Below the pieces are notes generated by a model. The model did not search any database. It had not been told where the DNA came from and saw nothing but the letters and a program-made list of their open reading frames with translations. Below are positions 51,412 to 63,057 of a stretch of DNA of 64,000 nt, piece by piece; the first letter of the stretch is position 1, and every line of letters begins with the position of its first letter. The stretch covers positions 3,117,620 through 3,181,619 of the forward strand of contig NC_091135.1 of NCBI RefSeq assembly GCF_041381155.1, read 5' to 3'. The translations under genes were made by a program, and so were the position numbers. Source of the DNA: Argopecten irradians (taxonomy: Eukaryota; Mollusca; Bivalvia; Pectinida; Pectinidae).

Positions 51412-51491
51412 CAATGTAACCGTTAGCTTGTTGGCTAATTGGTTACATTGCTGCCCAGCTCTTGCCACGTGGAGGCCCCCTCTACAAGAGC
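51412..51491. other. Two adjacent hairpins in MULE 3' region
   Basis: Stem 1 pairs CAATGTAACC (51412-51421) with GGTTACATTG (51441-51450). Stem 2 pairs GCTCTTG (51458-51464) with CAAGAGC (51485-51491). The loop of stem 1 plus its 3' arm reads TTGGCTAATTGGTTA, resembling a pol III A-box, but no B-box is seen. The pair lies between the transposase stop (51658) and the left end, and is GC-richer than its surroundings. Function unknown. Confidence 0.55.
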
Positions 51492-51657
51492 CACGCGATT
51501 TTTTTCCTAACAATTAATAAATTTCACAGAGTCCAGTAAGTCAAATTAATAATGTACGTTCTAAAGGAAGGATGATATTCAGCATGGTATACAGATGTCT
51601 ATATATAGTCTAAAAGATGTGAGGGAGTTTCAGGGAGTTGTGCATATCTATCACAGT

Positions 51658-54600
51658 CTACTCCAGGACCACAGGACGAGGGGCGTAGACATCTCCTATC
51701 TTCTTGAGGAACTGGGACGTGGTCAACTCATCGTGGTCGTACTGGTCCCACATGGTGTGTACGCGACCCTGGATGCGTCGGAAGGCGACTCTCTGATGAC
51801 GTTGAAGCGCATTCTCTGACACCAAACGCTGTTGGATGGTCACCAGTGTAGCCTCCTTCAGCAGCAGCGGAACCAGCATGTAGAAGGGGAGGTTGGCGCG
51901 TCCAGCTTTGCCGTTCAAGCGATGATGCCAGCCTGAAAAAACCCCATTAAATTAGATTAGACATAGACACAATATTTCTTATTGTCAATATATATATGTA
52001 TATATAAGTAAAAAAGAACCATGTCCATGTGATGGTTTCAATATACATAAAAAGAAAACACAACTATAAAACAGTTTTTTCCTCCCTAGCGCTTTATGAC
52101 CAATTATTCCTATTTTATTATGAATTACTACTTCTCTTTCTTTATATATATATTTGATTAATTTGAAATACCGGGGTATTTAATTTGACTAAAATAGCAC
52201 ATCTTTATATCATACATACCTTCTACATCATTGTTGGTTCGCACCGGCTGCCGATAGACGCACCAGTTCGTCGGCGACCAGACGCGGCTCCGGATCCACT
52301 GGCTGTCGATATAGCTAACCAAGTCCCTCAGTTCCGGAGTGTTGGCCCTGGCTGATAAGTTCCGGAAGGCTGGCTCTATCTGGGCAGACGGAAGAAAGGG
52401 CAAAGCTAACAACTGTTTCACGAACTGGTGAACTCCTGCGAATATAAATAAAAGAATATAATATAAGAAGAAGCAAGTATAATTATCGGAATTTTTAACT
52501 TGAAATAGTCAAATAAAATATCATTTCTTTTATGAAACATTATAGTGATCGAATGCTGTTTTTTTTTGTTATAGTTTTTTTTTACTTATGAAATATGCTT
52601 GATTTTTTTGTTTATTTTACCTTGTCTTCGGTCGTACGTCGGCCTCAATCCCAAGTTGGCAACCTTCCTGAGAACGGCCTGTGCCCAATGGAAGGAGCAG
52701 CCCTTCAGCTCTGTATCCGGAAACACGGCGCGAATGGCTGTCCAACAGGCTGTAAAGATAACATATATAATATGAAAATAACGTAATAAGTTACATAGAA
52801 CTCTCTCCCCGTCCATAAGTATATTAATATATTTAAATGTTGTTCCTTATAATATGTACAAAATCCCATTCTACATTAAAGTTACAGCAATGTTTGAATA
52901 AATGAACAAGTTTTTATTTTGTTGTTAACAACTTACCCGACTCAAAGTCCATAACAAAACCCTGAACTGCGGGCTGACCACCAAGACACTCCTTCAGCTT
53001 CTGGAACACCTACAAATGAAAAGATTTGTACATTACATTACAGGTATATTAACGTTTAAGTATTACTTTTCAATTAAATTTATTTTATAGTTAAAATAGA
53101 TAGTTAAAATCAAATACCGTAGTACACTTATATTACCACTTCAACATTTGATAAAAGGAAAATGTCTCTATTATTTACTTACAGCTTCATAATCAGCGGT
53201 CCTACGGCTAGACATCAGTATGAAGGCCAGTGGTACCTGCTTGCAGGACTCTCCCTTCTGAAGGAATGCATGGACCGAGTACAGCTGCTTGAATGGATCT
53301 TTCCGGACCTAATAAAAAATGGATCACATCATCATTTTCATCTGATAATTAAATATCATATCATTATTAATGTTCATGTATAAACAAACACTATCAATTA
53401 CCGCAAGTATGCTTAGTAAACATATTTTTGATAGAGATATTTTGAACGACTTTTTTCTGGAATGAATAATATTATCACACTAGTCAGCAGAAGTTGACCT
53501 ACCTTGAATGTACCGTCCAGATACCATCGTCGAGCTTGGCGAAGAAGATCGAGTTGCTGAGCAGTGGCGAAGAGGATATGGCGCTGATTATCAACCCAGA
53601 CGTCACCAATGACGAAGGCTGGGCAGTTGAGGAAGGCGTGGTCGATCTGTAATAAAAAAAAAACTAGTTTATAAAAGACATTGTCAATTAAAAAATTAAC
53701 CCGCTGTTTTAAGAGCATATTCATATTCAACATAATTTCTTTGTTACTATTTATGATAAAGCAGAAAAAAAATATTCCTTTAACATTTTGTATACTTACA
53801 TCAAAATCCAGATCTTTAGGGTCTTGTGGTCGCAAGTTCTGGCGAAGTCTGTTTGCGGCCCGGGCAAGGTAGTCGAGTTTGGGGAGGTTGAAGTCCCGGT
53901 CATCTAGATGTTCTGTCATCACGGCCTCTGCTATGCTCCCGGCGGAACGATGAATATGAGCCAAGGCTGAGTCCTTCACCTGTACAATGATAAAAGAAAT
54001 GAATGAATATACCTTAGAATGAGAATATTATAAGACATAGATGTATTTGTTAATAATTTGTAATAAATATATCAATATGCATATATGTATCATGTATTAT
54101 TAAACATAAGATATATACCGTAAAAATACAGATAAGATGATAGTTATATACATATTATGCACATTTACATACCTCAGTAGCGATCCGAACCCTCTTCATG
54201 GCAAGGTTGTCTGGCGCGTGAACGTGATCACAGGATCCCTGGACGAAGGTGTCTCCTCTCTGCAAAACGGTTGCCTTGCACCAGACGCTCTTGTTCCTAA
54301 CGCTGCATCTCCATGTAGTTGTCCTGCTGCTGGCACACTATAAATGATAAAATGTAATATATATATATATATATATATATCAAAATACAATTTGTGTTTT
54401 ATTATATAAAAAAAAAATAAACATCAAATTGCATGTACATAAATATATATGAGTCTATATCTATATTTATACCTTGACAGTGTAGGAGAAGCCGTCGGTA
54501 CAAACAAGCTTACGACGACGCTTGTTGGTCCCGGTCTCTACTATCTCATATCGGACGGGCTGGTCCTCCAGGATAGTATCTGATGGCAAGACGTCGTCGA

Positions 54601-56282
54601 GAGATCTGCAAAAATACAAATAAATAAACTAAATTAATTAAAAAATTCAATTTAAGCAAAATTTGAATACATTCATTAATTTCATAATATCCTACATTGT
54701 GCATGTTTTTATTTTGACGTATGATTATTATTGGTATTTTTGTTTTTTTGATAATATATACTTAAGAAATTGTACATATTATCAAAATAATTATTTACCT
54801 CTCTATGATTGGCGGATCATCCTGTGGTCGGTCGCTGAGGTTGAATGTACCATCTAGCGTTGTGGGTTCATTGATGTCGAATGATGCATTCAATCTGTAA
54901 CATAAAAAAAACTTGCATTATATCACATGCTCTAAATACAATTGACATATTTCATATTTTCGGCTTTTCTCAACAGTTTGAATCTAATAGTACAAGTATC
55001 TAATAACTGACAAGTTTCTTTTTCATATATGCATGCGCTTATAATATAATAACTGCATTTGTGAACTTACTCGACTGAGTCCTCATCACCGACGGCAGGG
55101 GTCTGTGGTCGACGCTCGGGAGATGTGGCATCGTCCTCATCACCGACGGCGGCTGCAGGGGTCTGTGGTCGACGCTGGGGAGATGTGGCATCGTCCTCAT
55201 CACCGACGGCGGCTGCAGGGGTCTGTGGTCGACGCTGGGGAGATGTGGCATCGTCCTCATCACCGACGACGGCGGCAGGGGTCTGTGGTCGACGCTCGGG
55301 AGACGGTAAGACAAATGTATCGGAACGTCGAACCGGAGAAACACCAAAGCTGCGACGAATGTAGTATCTATAAAATTGCATAAAAGCACATGACCGAATT
55401 CTTTTTTTACCTCATCCACGCGCACGTCATCGTCAAGGAAACTGTACAACACAGGCGGGTCATCTCTGGGTTCGGCAACTGGAGAAGGATGCCGATTGGA
55501 AAGTTCCAACACAGGCGGCTAGAATACAAAATATATCAATTAGAATATTATAATTATTATATAACATCATGGTTTATTTAGCTATATACTCGCCGTTAAG
55601 TAATTTAAAAGATATTTAAAAACTTGTGATTTTGAATTTTATACACCAAATTATATATGTAATATAATGTACACTATTATAAACATTTCATTCAATATTT
55701 ACCTCTTCCGTCGTATCCAATTCACTAGTGTGATGAGGGATACTACAGTCTCTGCAAAACCATGCAATCAGACCGTCCTCTCCCCGCATGGTAGCACGGT
55801 ATAACTCAAGTGATATACCTATAATATAATTAATGACGATGAAAATACATGAAAGAATGGAAATTAATAAAAATAGGTTATATCGCGCCGTGAAATGTTT
55901 GATGGGTCTCAATTCAAACCTGTTAAATGCATATAATGGCTCTTATATAATTAACGACAGCGAAAATATCGTTACCGCGAAAACATGCACTGTTACAGTA
56001 ATCGACAAATAAAATAGTATATAATTATGATAATATGATTTAAAATACACACAACCAAATTATAATGATACTGTACATACCAATACAAATTTGGATTTAA
56101 TTATTAAAGTCGGGACATATTATCTGAATAGCCTTGTATATTTTTAAAATTTTAATAAATTGGAACTTACCAGTGTCACACAATCTATGTTGCCATCTAT
56201 CACAACCATCGCACTGCAGCGCATGCTGTTGTGGTCGGACAGCTTGAGCACAACTCAAACATCGCGTGAATGCTGGCCTCAT
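51658..56282 (-). CDS. PHD finger / FLYWCH / MULE transposase, 14 exons
   Basis: Minus-strand exons: 56282-56171, 55818-55703, 55518-55411, 55367-55071, 54894-54799, 54605-54473, 54337-54173, 53979-53800, 53646-53503, 53308-53183, 53009-52937, 52749-52621, 52435-52220, 51932-51658. All introns are GT-AG and all phases agree except exon 3 to exon 4, which is off by one base; product about 720 residues. Residues about 8-65 form a C4HC3 PHD-like finger ([22 protein letters not shown]). About 130-210 is a linker with 20-residue repeats ([20 protein letters not shown]). About 262-330 is a FLYWCH finger ([24 protein letters not shown]). The MULE core has catalytic D near 446 (WYLDGTFK), D near 513 (VMDFESG), the C-x2-H signature (KGCSFHWAQ) and E near 630 (NNDVEGWHHRLN). 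It would act on the element's own ends in the nucleus. All catalytic residues are present. Confidence 0.85.
55082..55290 (-). repeat. 60-bp in-frame coding repeat in transposase linker
   Basis: About three and a half copies with an exact 60-bp period within exon 4 of the transposase. They encode [20 protein letters not shown] units. The other two frames are also open across the repeat, which explains overlapping spurious ORFs. The encoded Pro/Ala/Asp/Glu-rich sequence is probably a flexible acidic linker. Confidence 0.9.
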
Positions 56283-56929
56283 GTCGAATTATGTATGAAA
56301 TCGGTAAATCCAAGGAATCAACGAGAGTACTTTACTACACAACAGTTGTATAATAAAAGGGAATATTTTTTTACTGTATGCCTATTTTGTGTCGACTTCT
56401 GACCAATAAGCGAAAGTGTTGGTATAAGAGAGTCACTCAAAATTTAAGGTAATTATGATCGCCCAATCAAAGTAATTAAGCTGTACAATCAAATTCATTA
56501 GGATAATCATTAATAAAAACAAGCCCGCCGTAGTTAGCGCATGTTGTGTTAGAGAAGACAAACAAAATAAGTTCAAAATTATATCATTTTATTTATTTTA
56601 CTTATTTTTGCAAAATCACATACATATAGCATATTTGGAATCTATATTTCTATAATTTACATCTAAGTTTTTGTATTAAATGTTAACTAGTAAAACATAA
56701 ATACAACATTGATAATTACTTTTTATTTCCTTATGGTATAGGTCCATAGTTAGTAATTGTTATATATTTACTTTCATGTCATAGATATATCTCGCATCGC
56801 ATCAATCCTCAGATAAAAATAATACACAAACAACATATATTTTTTAATAAATCTTTTATTAAAACACTAAATAAAAAAAAACTCAATACTAAATAACTTT
56901 TATTACATCACTGTCTATATCACTATATA

Positions 56930-57003
56930 ATAGTAGGGCCGTTTTTACTAGGGCCGTTTTAACTAGGGCCGTTCTGACGGTAGGGCCGTTTTGACCGTAT
57001 TCC
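56930..57003 (-). repeat. MULE right terminal inverted repeat with four sub-repeats
   Basis: Four CTAGGGCCGT-type motifs (two with TAGGGCCGT) in the orientation opposite to the left end. The spacer CTGACGG here corresponds to CGTCAGA on the left. It is one sub-repeat shorter than the left end. Confidence 0.9.
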
Positions 57004-57020
57004 AAAAATGTTCTTTCTAA

Positions 57021-59912
57021 ATCAGGCAAGAAAATGGGGGTCCGTGTCCTAACATTTTTGCCCCATTTGAATATTTGTGATTTTTCAATATTTCAGAATA
57101 AAAAAGAAAAGTGTTCAAATAACCATTAAATGTAAAAATAAAGTGACAAACGTAAATAATTTCATTTATTAATTCTCAATATTTTAATAACCACGAACCT
57201 AGTAAAGATTTACAGCAAAAATTAGCTCGATGCAGCTAAAATTGCCGGCGCAGTGATGATTTAAGTAAATCCCAGATAACATGCCAATATTGGCCCGATG
57301 TTGGGTAACGGTCGTACGGTCGGGTGACAGCTGGCAGTCGATGTACTATCAATGGCCCAATGCTGGCCCAATGAAGTACGACCAACGGTTGGGATGATAA
57401 AGTTGGCCCATTATTGGTCCGATGTTGTACGCCCAATGGTTGGCCTGCTTACATTGGTAAAATGTTGGCCCATTATTGGCAAATTGGCCGATTCCCAATA
57501 CAGTTTCATTAGGCCAATGCGACGTGTGACAGAAAAAAAACTTTCAATAAAATAATGAAACAATGTTATGTACTACACACAGTTACCAGAATTTCTCTAA
57601 TGACCGTGAGTTGATTTAAATGGTTTGTACCGTAAATAATGTAAATGAAAAAAAAAACACTTTTTTTCTTTATTTCCTAGGCCTAATTTATTTTTTGTCT
57701 GTGTGTATCTGCGAGATTCATTGCTTGAATTAAAATTTTTGCATATTTGACTCGGTCTTCTGGTCATATTTATACCATTACGTGTACAAGGATTTACAAG
57801 TAAGTCTAATTTCCGCTGGCGGGCACTATCAATGATCCACATCTGCTATGAGTCACGTGACTATTCCCGCCAAGACCATCCCCATCTATTTGTATCTGGA
57901 CCACACTCTATAGCTAGTTGACCAGGAGCTGACCAGCACACATGAATTCATTTTGAGTTTTGCTGACATATAGGAAGAATTACTTCAAGACCACATCAAA
58001 ATTGTAAGTAGAGTTACTTTTGTTATAATATACTAGTTAATGATCAATAATAATGATATTATATCTGTTTTAACGTTGTGGCGATGTACAGATTGTTTGG
58101 TGTATGTTTATAGTTCCATTTCCATGTTCAAACTAAAGCTAAACCTTTGCCAATTTATCAGTATTATTACACATGCCAAAAACATATTTCACAAAATTTG
58201 TGATCAGGTTGAAAGTGGTACATGTAGATGTAGATAATTAACATGTTATGAAACATGTGCATAATGTACATGCAACAACGAAATATATTATTTTTGAAAG
58301 GCTGGGAACGTCCTACTTAAAAATTCGGGTGGTTAACAATTAAGCTGATTAGGTAGTGGGCGGAAAGTATACTTAAAGTGCATAGTGACCAGCCTCTGCT
58401 GCTGCATGTAAACATTACCACATGTGTCTAAATCACATGGTCAGTGTACGCATACACTGTAGATGGCGGAGAAAAGTTTAAGTTGAATAACATCCACAGA
58501 CATAATAATATTATTTCATAAGTATAAGTTATTTGTCTGATATGATATAGAGTTTGAAAGTTCTAATAAAGAAGTACATTTTGCATTGTTGCTATAATCA
58601 GGCTGTTTACGATCAAGCCTAAATAAGCAACTTAACAAGTGAAGAGTTATATAATTATATACCAATTTTTGAATACATAATCCAACTGAAATGGTTGTGA
58701 TGATATAGAATAGATCACACTCCCTTCACAACATTCCCTCTGTAAATACAACGGATATATGGCACAACCAGTCTGTAACAATTTATGGTATTGTGGAACA
58801 TGAAGGTTGATAGGATGGACGAAAAAAATTAGAATTCCGTAAATGGAATAAAAAAAAACCAGTTATCTGAAGGGGATGCTGGGATTTGATTAAGATAACA
58901 ATGTACACATAATACAGACAACATTTGTGTTAAACATTTATATCACATGTCTTCCCTGTGACCATGTAATTGTACACTTATATATGTAATTTTATACATA
59001 GAACAAACGATGTTCATGTATAGAGTTCAGAAATGACTTGTTGCTCACGGGAGAAATTAAACAACCCTTGGCTTAGTTTATAACACTATTTAGGTAAGAG
59101 AATACAGGTACTAAAGAACAGAACCCGAGGCCCAATAAAATAAAAGATTATACCAATGACATGTTTTCAAACTGTAGACACAATCGAACATTCCAAATAT
59201 TTGGAGAAACCCCCTCAAAACACTGCCTTTATCTGTCAGAAATGTTTTTTTTTTTTTTTTTGTTTTGCTTGAAATCAATTTGTAGGCAAACCAATTAGTA
59301 AATATTCTTAATAATGGGTATAAAATAAAGAATGAAGCCTATTACACTAGCATTAATTGCAAATATGTTCAAAAGATGTCCCTTGCCACACATCCAGATT
59401 ATTGTTAGAAACCAGCATTAAGGCCCTTTATGCCTTTTGAAAAAAGCACGAGAGATACCTAGACCTTTAATATTACTTCAATAACAGCGACGGATACCAA
59501 AAACGTTCAGGATACAGAGGCTGTTGGAGAGTAAGTACATGTAAGTTAGTGTTATTTGTCATAATACTGGAGAGAACCTCTCCGTATCTGAATACATAGA
59601 TGTCGGTAAACTTGTAAGAATTTGAACAGAAAGATGATTTCTTACCTTTCCTGCTACGTTTGTAATCAAAATGTGGTCTCTCAATGGAATGACCACTTTG
59701 TCAAATCACCACTACGAAGACTACATGATTTGTGTCGGTGATTCACTGGCATCAGGGACTGAAAACATCTGGATTTTTGTTGTATTTATGTATTGGATAC
59801 TGTCAACAAGAGAGAAATATCTGTGATTTTTGTGATAAGCAGCTATGATAACATAATGGAACCCAACAAACAAAAAATAATAACATTATGAGTTAATCGA
59901 CGTTTCCTTCTT
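57021..59912. other. No supported gene; degenerate GGCCCAAT repeats at 57280-57520
   Basis: 57280-57520 has several diverged copies of TTGGCCCATTATTGG with a spacing near 61 bp (57402 and 57463) and inverted forms (CCAATGCTGGCCCAAT). The rest is AT-rich. Two exon-like segments with good donors occur on the plus strand: a stretch ending AAAATT|GTAAGTAG (58003) and a small one ending GGAGA|GTAAGTAC (59530). Neither shows recognisable coding content. Confidence 0.4.
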
Positions 59913-61898
59913 AAAGCTGACAATGCAAGTTAAAAAGTTTTAAATTGAGATTAAAAAAAATAAGTAACTTGTATTTCAAGAATCGTTTATGAAACAACCC
60001 CCATTCGAGGTCAGCCATTTTTATTTTTCGCTCTGTGTGTATCCGGTGCTCTCACCGACCCCTACAATGTATATAAAGCGCGTGAATCGACACGCGTGCA
60101 CTCAGTCTATACACGTACATACACACCTGGCAGTTGTCCAGTGTGTATCACCTACCATTACGTAAACAAAACACTTACCTATACAGGTATATGGGGCTTG
60201 TTTGGCAACAAAATACATCACAACCTCTAAGCTCTCATTTACATGTTTGTCAAAATAAAATTTCAACACCAATGAATAGAAATCCAAATGATTAACCGTC
60301 CACATATCTCCATGTATATTATCGTAACCACAGGGACGTGGCACGAAATTTTTTAACCAATAGTATACATATATATATTATAGTATCAAGGGTATGAACT
60401 CGGCGGTCGAGAAAAACGGACCTATTTTTTTAAAACCGTGATTATTTTAATAAATGGGTTCTATACAACATTGACGGATATCTTACCTTAAAGAGAAATA
60501 ATTTATCTTTCCATTGAGTGCTTGATGAACAAAATTGGCCAAGTATTGACGAAGTTATGGCTTGATGAATCGGGAAATTTACGAAAAATATGCTAGGTAG
60601 ACATTTCCCTGTCCGGTCGAAATGTCGTCTCGGCTCTAATGGGTACCTCATAAACCAAGCCAAAATCACAAAATCTACGCTTGTGGTGGTAAACAGTACC
60701 CATAACTGTGTTCATCCACAATCTCCTTTGGAGGTGTCATGACCCTTACTTTGTAGAAACTCCATTTAAACATCGTGTAGCTCACTTACTTCAACTGTCA
60801 CCGCCATGTCCGTTTTTCTCTCGGAACGCTTCTCGAGTTTACCGACAAGCACAACATAACATAATTTGCATAATGTAGTCACGATATGTAAAGTCGAGAA
60901 GCGTTCCGAAAGAAAAATGAACATGGCGGTGACGGTTAAAGTAAGTGAGCTATACGATGTTTAAATGGAGTTTCTACAAAGTACGGGTCATGACACCTCC
61001 AGAGGAGATTGTGGATGAACACAGTTATGGGTACTGTTTACCACCACAAGCGTAGATTTTGTGATTTTGGCTTGGTTTTTGATGTGCCCATTAGAGCCGA
61101 GACGACATTTCGACCGGACAGGGAAATGTCTACCTAGCATATTTTTCGTATATTTCCCGATTCATCAAGCCATAACTTCGTCAATACTTGGCCAATTTTA
61201 TTCACCAAGCAATCAATGGAAAGATAAATTATTTCTCTTTAAGGTAAGATATCCGTCAATGTTGTATAGAAACCATTTATTAAAATAATCACGGTTTTAA
61301 AAAAATAGGTCCGTTTTTCTCGACCGCCGAGTTCATACCCTTGATACTATAATATATATATGTATACTATTGGTTAAAAATTTTCGTGCCACGTCCCTGT
61401 GATCGTAACCGATGTACTCGACTGGCCATGTGCACGTGACTACTTGTCCCGAACAAGCGACAACTACTGTACCAATGACACACACGTGTCGATGTACGTG
61501 TAAAACCTAGTGCATATTGAAGTGTTTCATTAGCTCGTTTTGGATATTATTTGGGATTTAGCTGACAACACATTCATGTATTATTTCAATGAAACCTTGT
61601 CAGGTGAGTGCAGTGTTTATTTTCAGTTTGACATTGTTATTTGAAATATCGGGGCATGTCTATACGAGACAAGTTATGCTTGAAATGACGCACGTGTGTC
61701 TAGTTCCGTGCTTTATATAGGGGGTTGGCCAGTGAAGGTAACTAAACAGAGCAAAAATAAAAATGGCTGCCACTTCCTTGGATACGACACTGCCTTAACT
61801 GGGGAATGTCTCAGAAACAATTTTCCAAAAAAAAAAAAAAAATCATTATTTTTTTTTAAATTTCGAATGCATGCTTTTTAACTTGCATTGTCAGCTTT
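59913..61898. repeat. Outer, diverged inverted repeat
   Basis: Homologous blocks in inverted order: AAAGCTGACAATGCAAGTTA (59913) and its complement ending 61898; CAGCCATTTTTATTTTT (60012) and its complement (61753-61769); TATATAAAGCGCG (60070) and CTATATAAAGCACG read on the minus strand from 61720; and CACTTACCT (about 60170) against CACTCACCT. Between the blocks the similarity is loose, so this is an older duplication than the inner element it encloses. Both arms carry a TATATAAAGC box pointing inward and a splice-donor-like sequence pointing outward (AGGTAAGTG, AGGTGAGTG). Confidence 0.7.
60329..61401. mobile_element. 1,073-bp palindromic DNA element with 8-bp target duplication
   Basis: Arms 60329-60841 and 60889-61401 (513 bp each) are reverse complements, with a few percent differences and a 47-bp loop. 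The termini are CACAGGGACGTGGCACG / CGTGCCACGTCCCTGTG. A perfect direct repeat ATCGTAAC flanks it at 60321-60328 and 61402-61409. An 8-bp duplication with ends of this kind suggests a non-autonomous hAT- or P-like element. A 75-codon open frame is mirrored in both arms (about 8 residue differences), with no recognised domain. It is inserted in the spacer of an older inverted repeat. Confidence 0.9.
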
Positions 61899-62066
61899 GA
61901 GTTACACACAGCGATGAGGGATTTCGTACATATTTGTAATTTCCGCATTGAAACTCTATTTTAAACAATGTTGACACTGAAGATGGAACAGCAAGAACAA
62001 CATGGTCAGAGCTAACTAATATATCTGTAATTGTAATTTACAGGTTTATAGTAGGGCCTAATACAG

Positions 62067-62315
62067 TATAAACACCTAAAGATACTCCACCGCCGACACA
62101 GCATAAATGATATTCATCATTTGAACAATAACTGGTGTGCAATCGTGTATAAACACCTAAAGATACTCCACCGCCGACAGAGCATAAATGATATTCATCA
62201 TTTGAACAATAACTGGTGTGTAATCGTGTATAAACACCTAAAGATACTCCACCGCCGACAGAGCATAAATCATATTCATCATTTGAACAATAATTGGTGT
62301 GTAATCGTGTATAAA
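62067..62315 (+). repeat. 81-bp tandem repeat, 3 copies, interrupted by LTR element
   Basis: TATAAACACCTAAAGATACT, CCACCGCCGACA and TTCATCATTTGAACAATAA recur at 62067, 62148 and 62229 with an 81-bp period. The third copy ends at GTGTATAAA, where the next copy would continue with CACC. Instead TGTGGAAG begins the LTR. 81 is divisible by 3, so an open frame runs through but shows no domain. Confidence 0.92.
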
Positions 62316-62903
62316 TGTGGAAGTTGTGAGATCGTAGACCCGGCCGTGGCGGTGCGAGAGTGCAGTGTTCATTATTGTTGTATATATCTTTGACAGCTAC
62401 CGGAAGGAGTGTTACTTCTATTTGTGTTCTACTTTCACTTTTAATCTGTTATCTCTCTTCTCATTGGCTACTTTCTGTTCTCTATTCTCATTGGTCTTTT
62501 CCGGTATATATTCCGACTTTCCGTTTCTCTCGAGTAGTCTGGACAAAGCTCCGAGAGCTGGTCAGACTCTCTTTCTCTCTGTCTGTCTATTTCCTGACTT
62601 GTCCGCACGTGAGGTGGGTGTGTTGTCCCTCTGTTCTATTCGTAATATGTGTCCGTGTGTGTGTGTAATCTCTATACACAGGCTAAGCCCATGGCTGACC
62701 TGGCAGGTGTGAACGTTACGTTATGTACTGTATGTCCTTCCGGTAGCCTCTATGTCTAGGGATTTCTGTCTCGGGAATTATATTGTGGTTTATATATGTT
62801 AATAAAATATTCGTTAAATGTTTCACTGTGTTGTTCCTCTCTATCACTACGGAACCCCAAACAGAATCGGGGTTTGAACATACATAGGCGCAGTCCTATT
62901 ACA
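62316..62903 (+). promoter_or_regulatory. 5' LTR (588 bp) with TATA and polyadenylation signals
   Basis: Begins TGTGG and ends TTACA, giving the usual TG...CA ends. A TATATA box lies at 62505-62510, downstream of two ATTGG (inverted CCAAT) motifs at about 62463 and 62489. AATAAA lies at 62801-62806, followed by a T/G-rich stretch. Pyrimidine-rich sequence lies between. These mark U3, R and U5 in order. Open frames within it are not genes. Confidence 0.8.
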
Positions 62904-62906
62904 AAA

Positions 62907-62924
62907 TGGTGCCGTGATACGAGT
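62907..62924 (+). other. Retrotransposon primer-binding site
   Basis: TGGTGCCGTGATACGAG starts three bases after the LTR end. It begins with TGG, the complement of a tRNA 3' CCA, as expected. The priming tRNA was not identified. Confidence 0.7.
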
Positions 62925-63057
62925 TTGGGTAATCCGTGTTGATAGCTTTATGTTTTGTGTATAATTTGTTTATGTATTGTGTTCGTTTATAGCTGTGTTG
63001 TCACTTGGGTCTGTTTCCTGCCTATCTTGACACTTATAGTGTTGCTGTATAACCAAT

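Larger units (their letters stand above)
50881..57008. mobile_element. 6.1-kb MULE-type DNA transposon, apparently autonomous
   Basis: Inverted ends at 50881-50985 and 56930-57003 are built from tandem ACGGCCCTAG motifs (five at the left, four at the right) separated by short variable spacers. They align as reverse complements from GAATCTAGGTTAAAACGGCC on the left and GGAATACGGTCAAAACGGCC read inward from the right. A 12-bp direct repeat TGTTCTTTCTAA abuts the left end (50869-50880) and follows the right end (57009-57020), so it probably includes the target-site duplication; MULEs usually make 8-10 bp. Five A residues and CC precede the right copy, so the exact right border is uncertain by a few bases. 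The interior carries one 14-exon transposase gene on the minus strand. Confidence 0.88.

Noticed and set aside
55039-55512. Alternative frame through the transposase linker ([19 protein letters not shown] repeats)
   Set aside because: Open only because the linker repeat is 60 bp. In this frame the junction to exon 5 gives an immediate stop, while the RRPQTP frame joins in phase.
60442-61288. Mirrored 75-codon ORFs (MILAWF...HLLK)
   Set aside because: Present in both arms of the palindromic element. Substitutions change residues freely and there is no recognised family. Possibly a remnant, but not supported as a gene.
62360-62712. Two overlapping ORFs of about 100 codons
   Set aside because: They lie inside the LTR (U3/R), are Ser/Leu/Cys-rich from a pyrimidine-rich tract, and have no domain.
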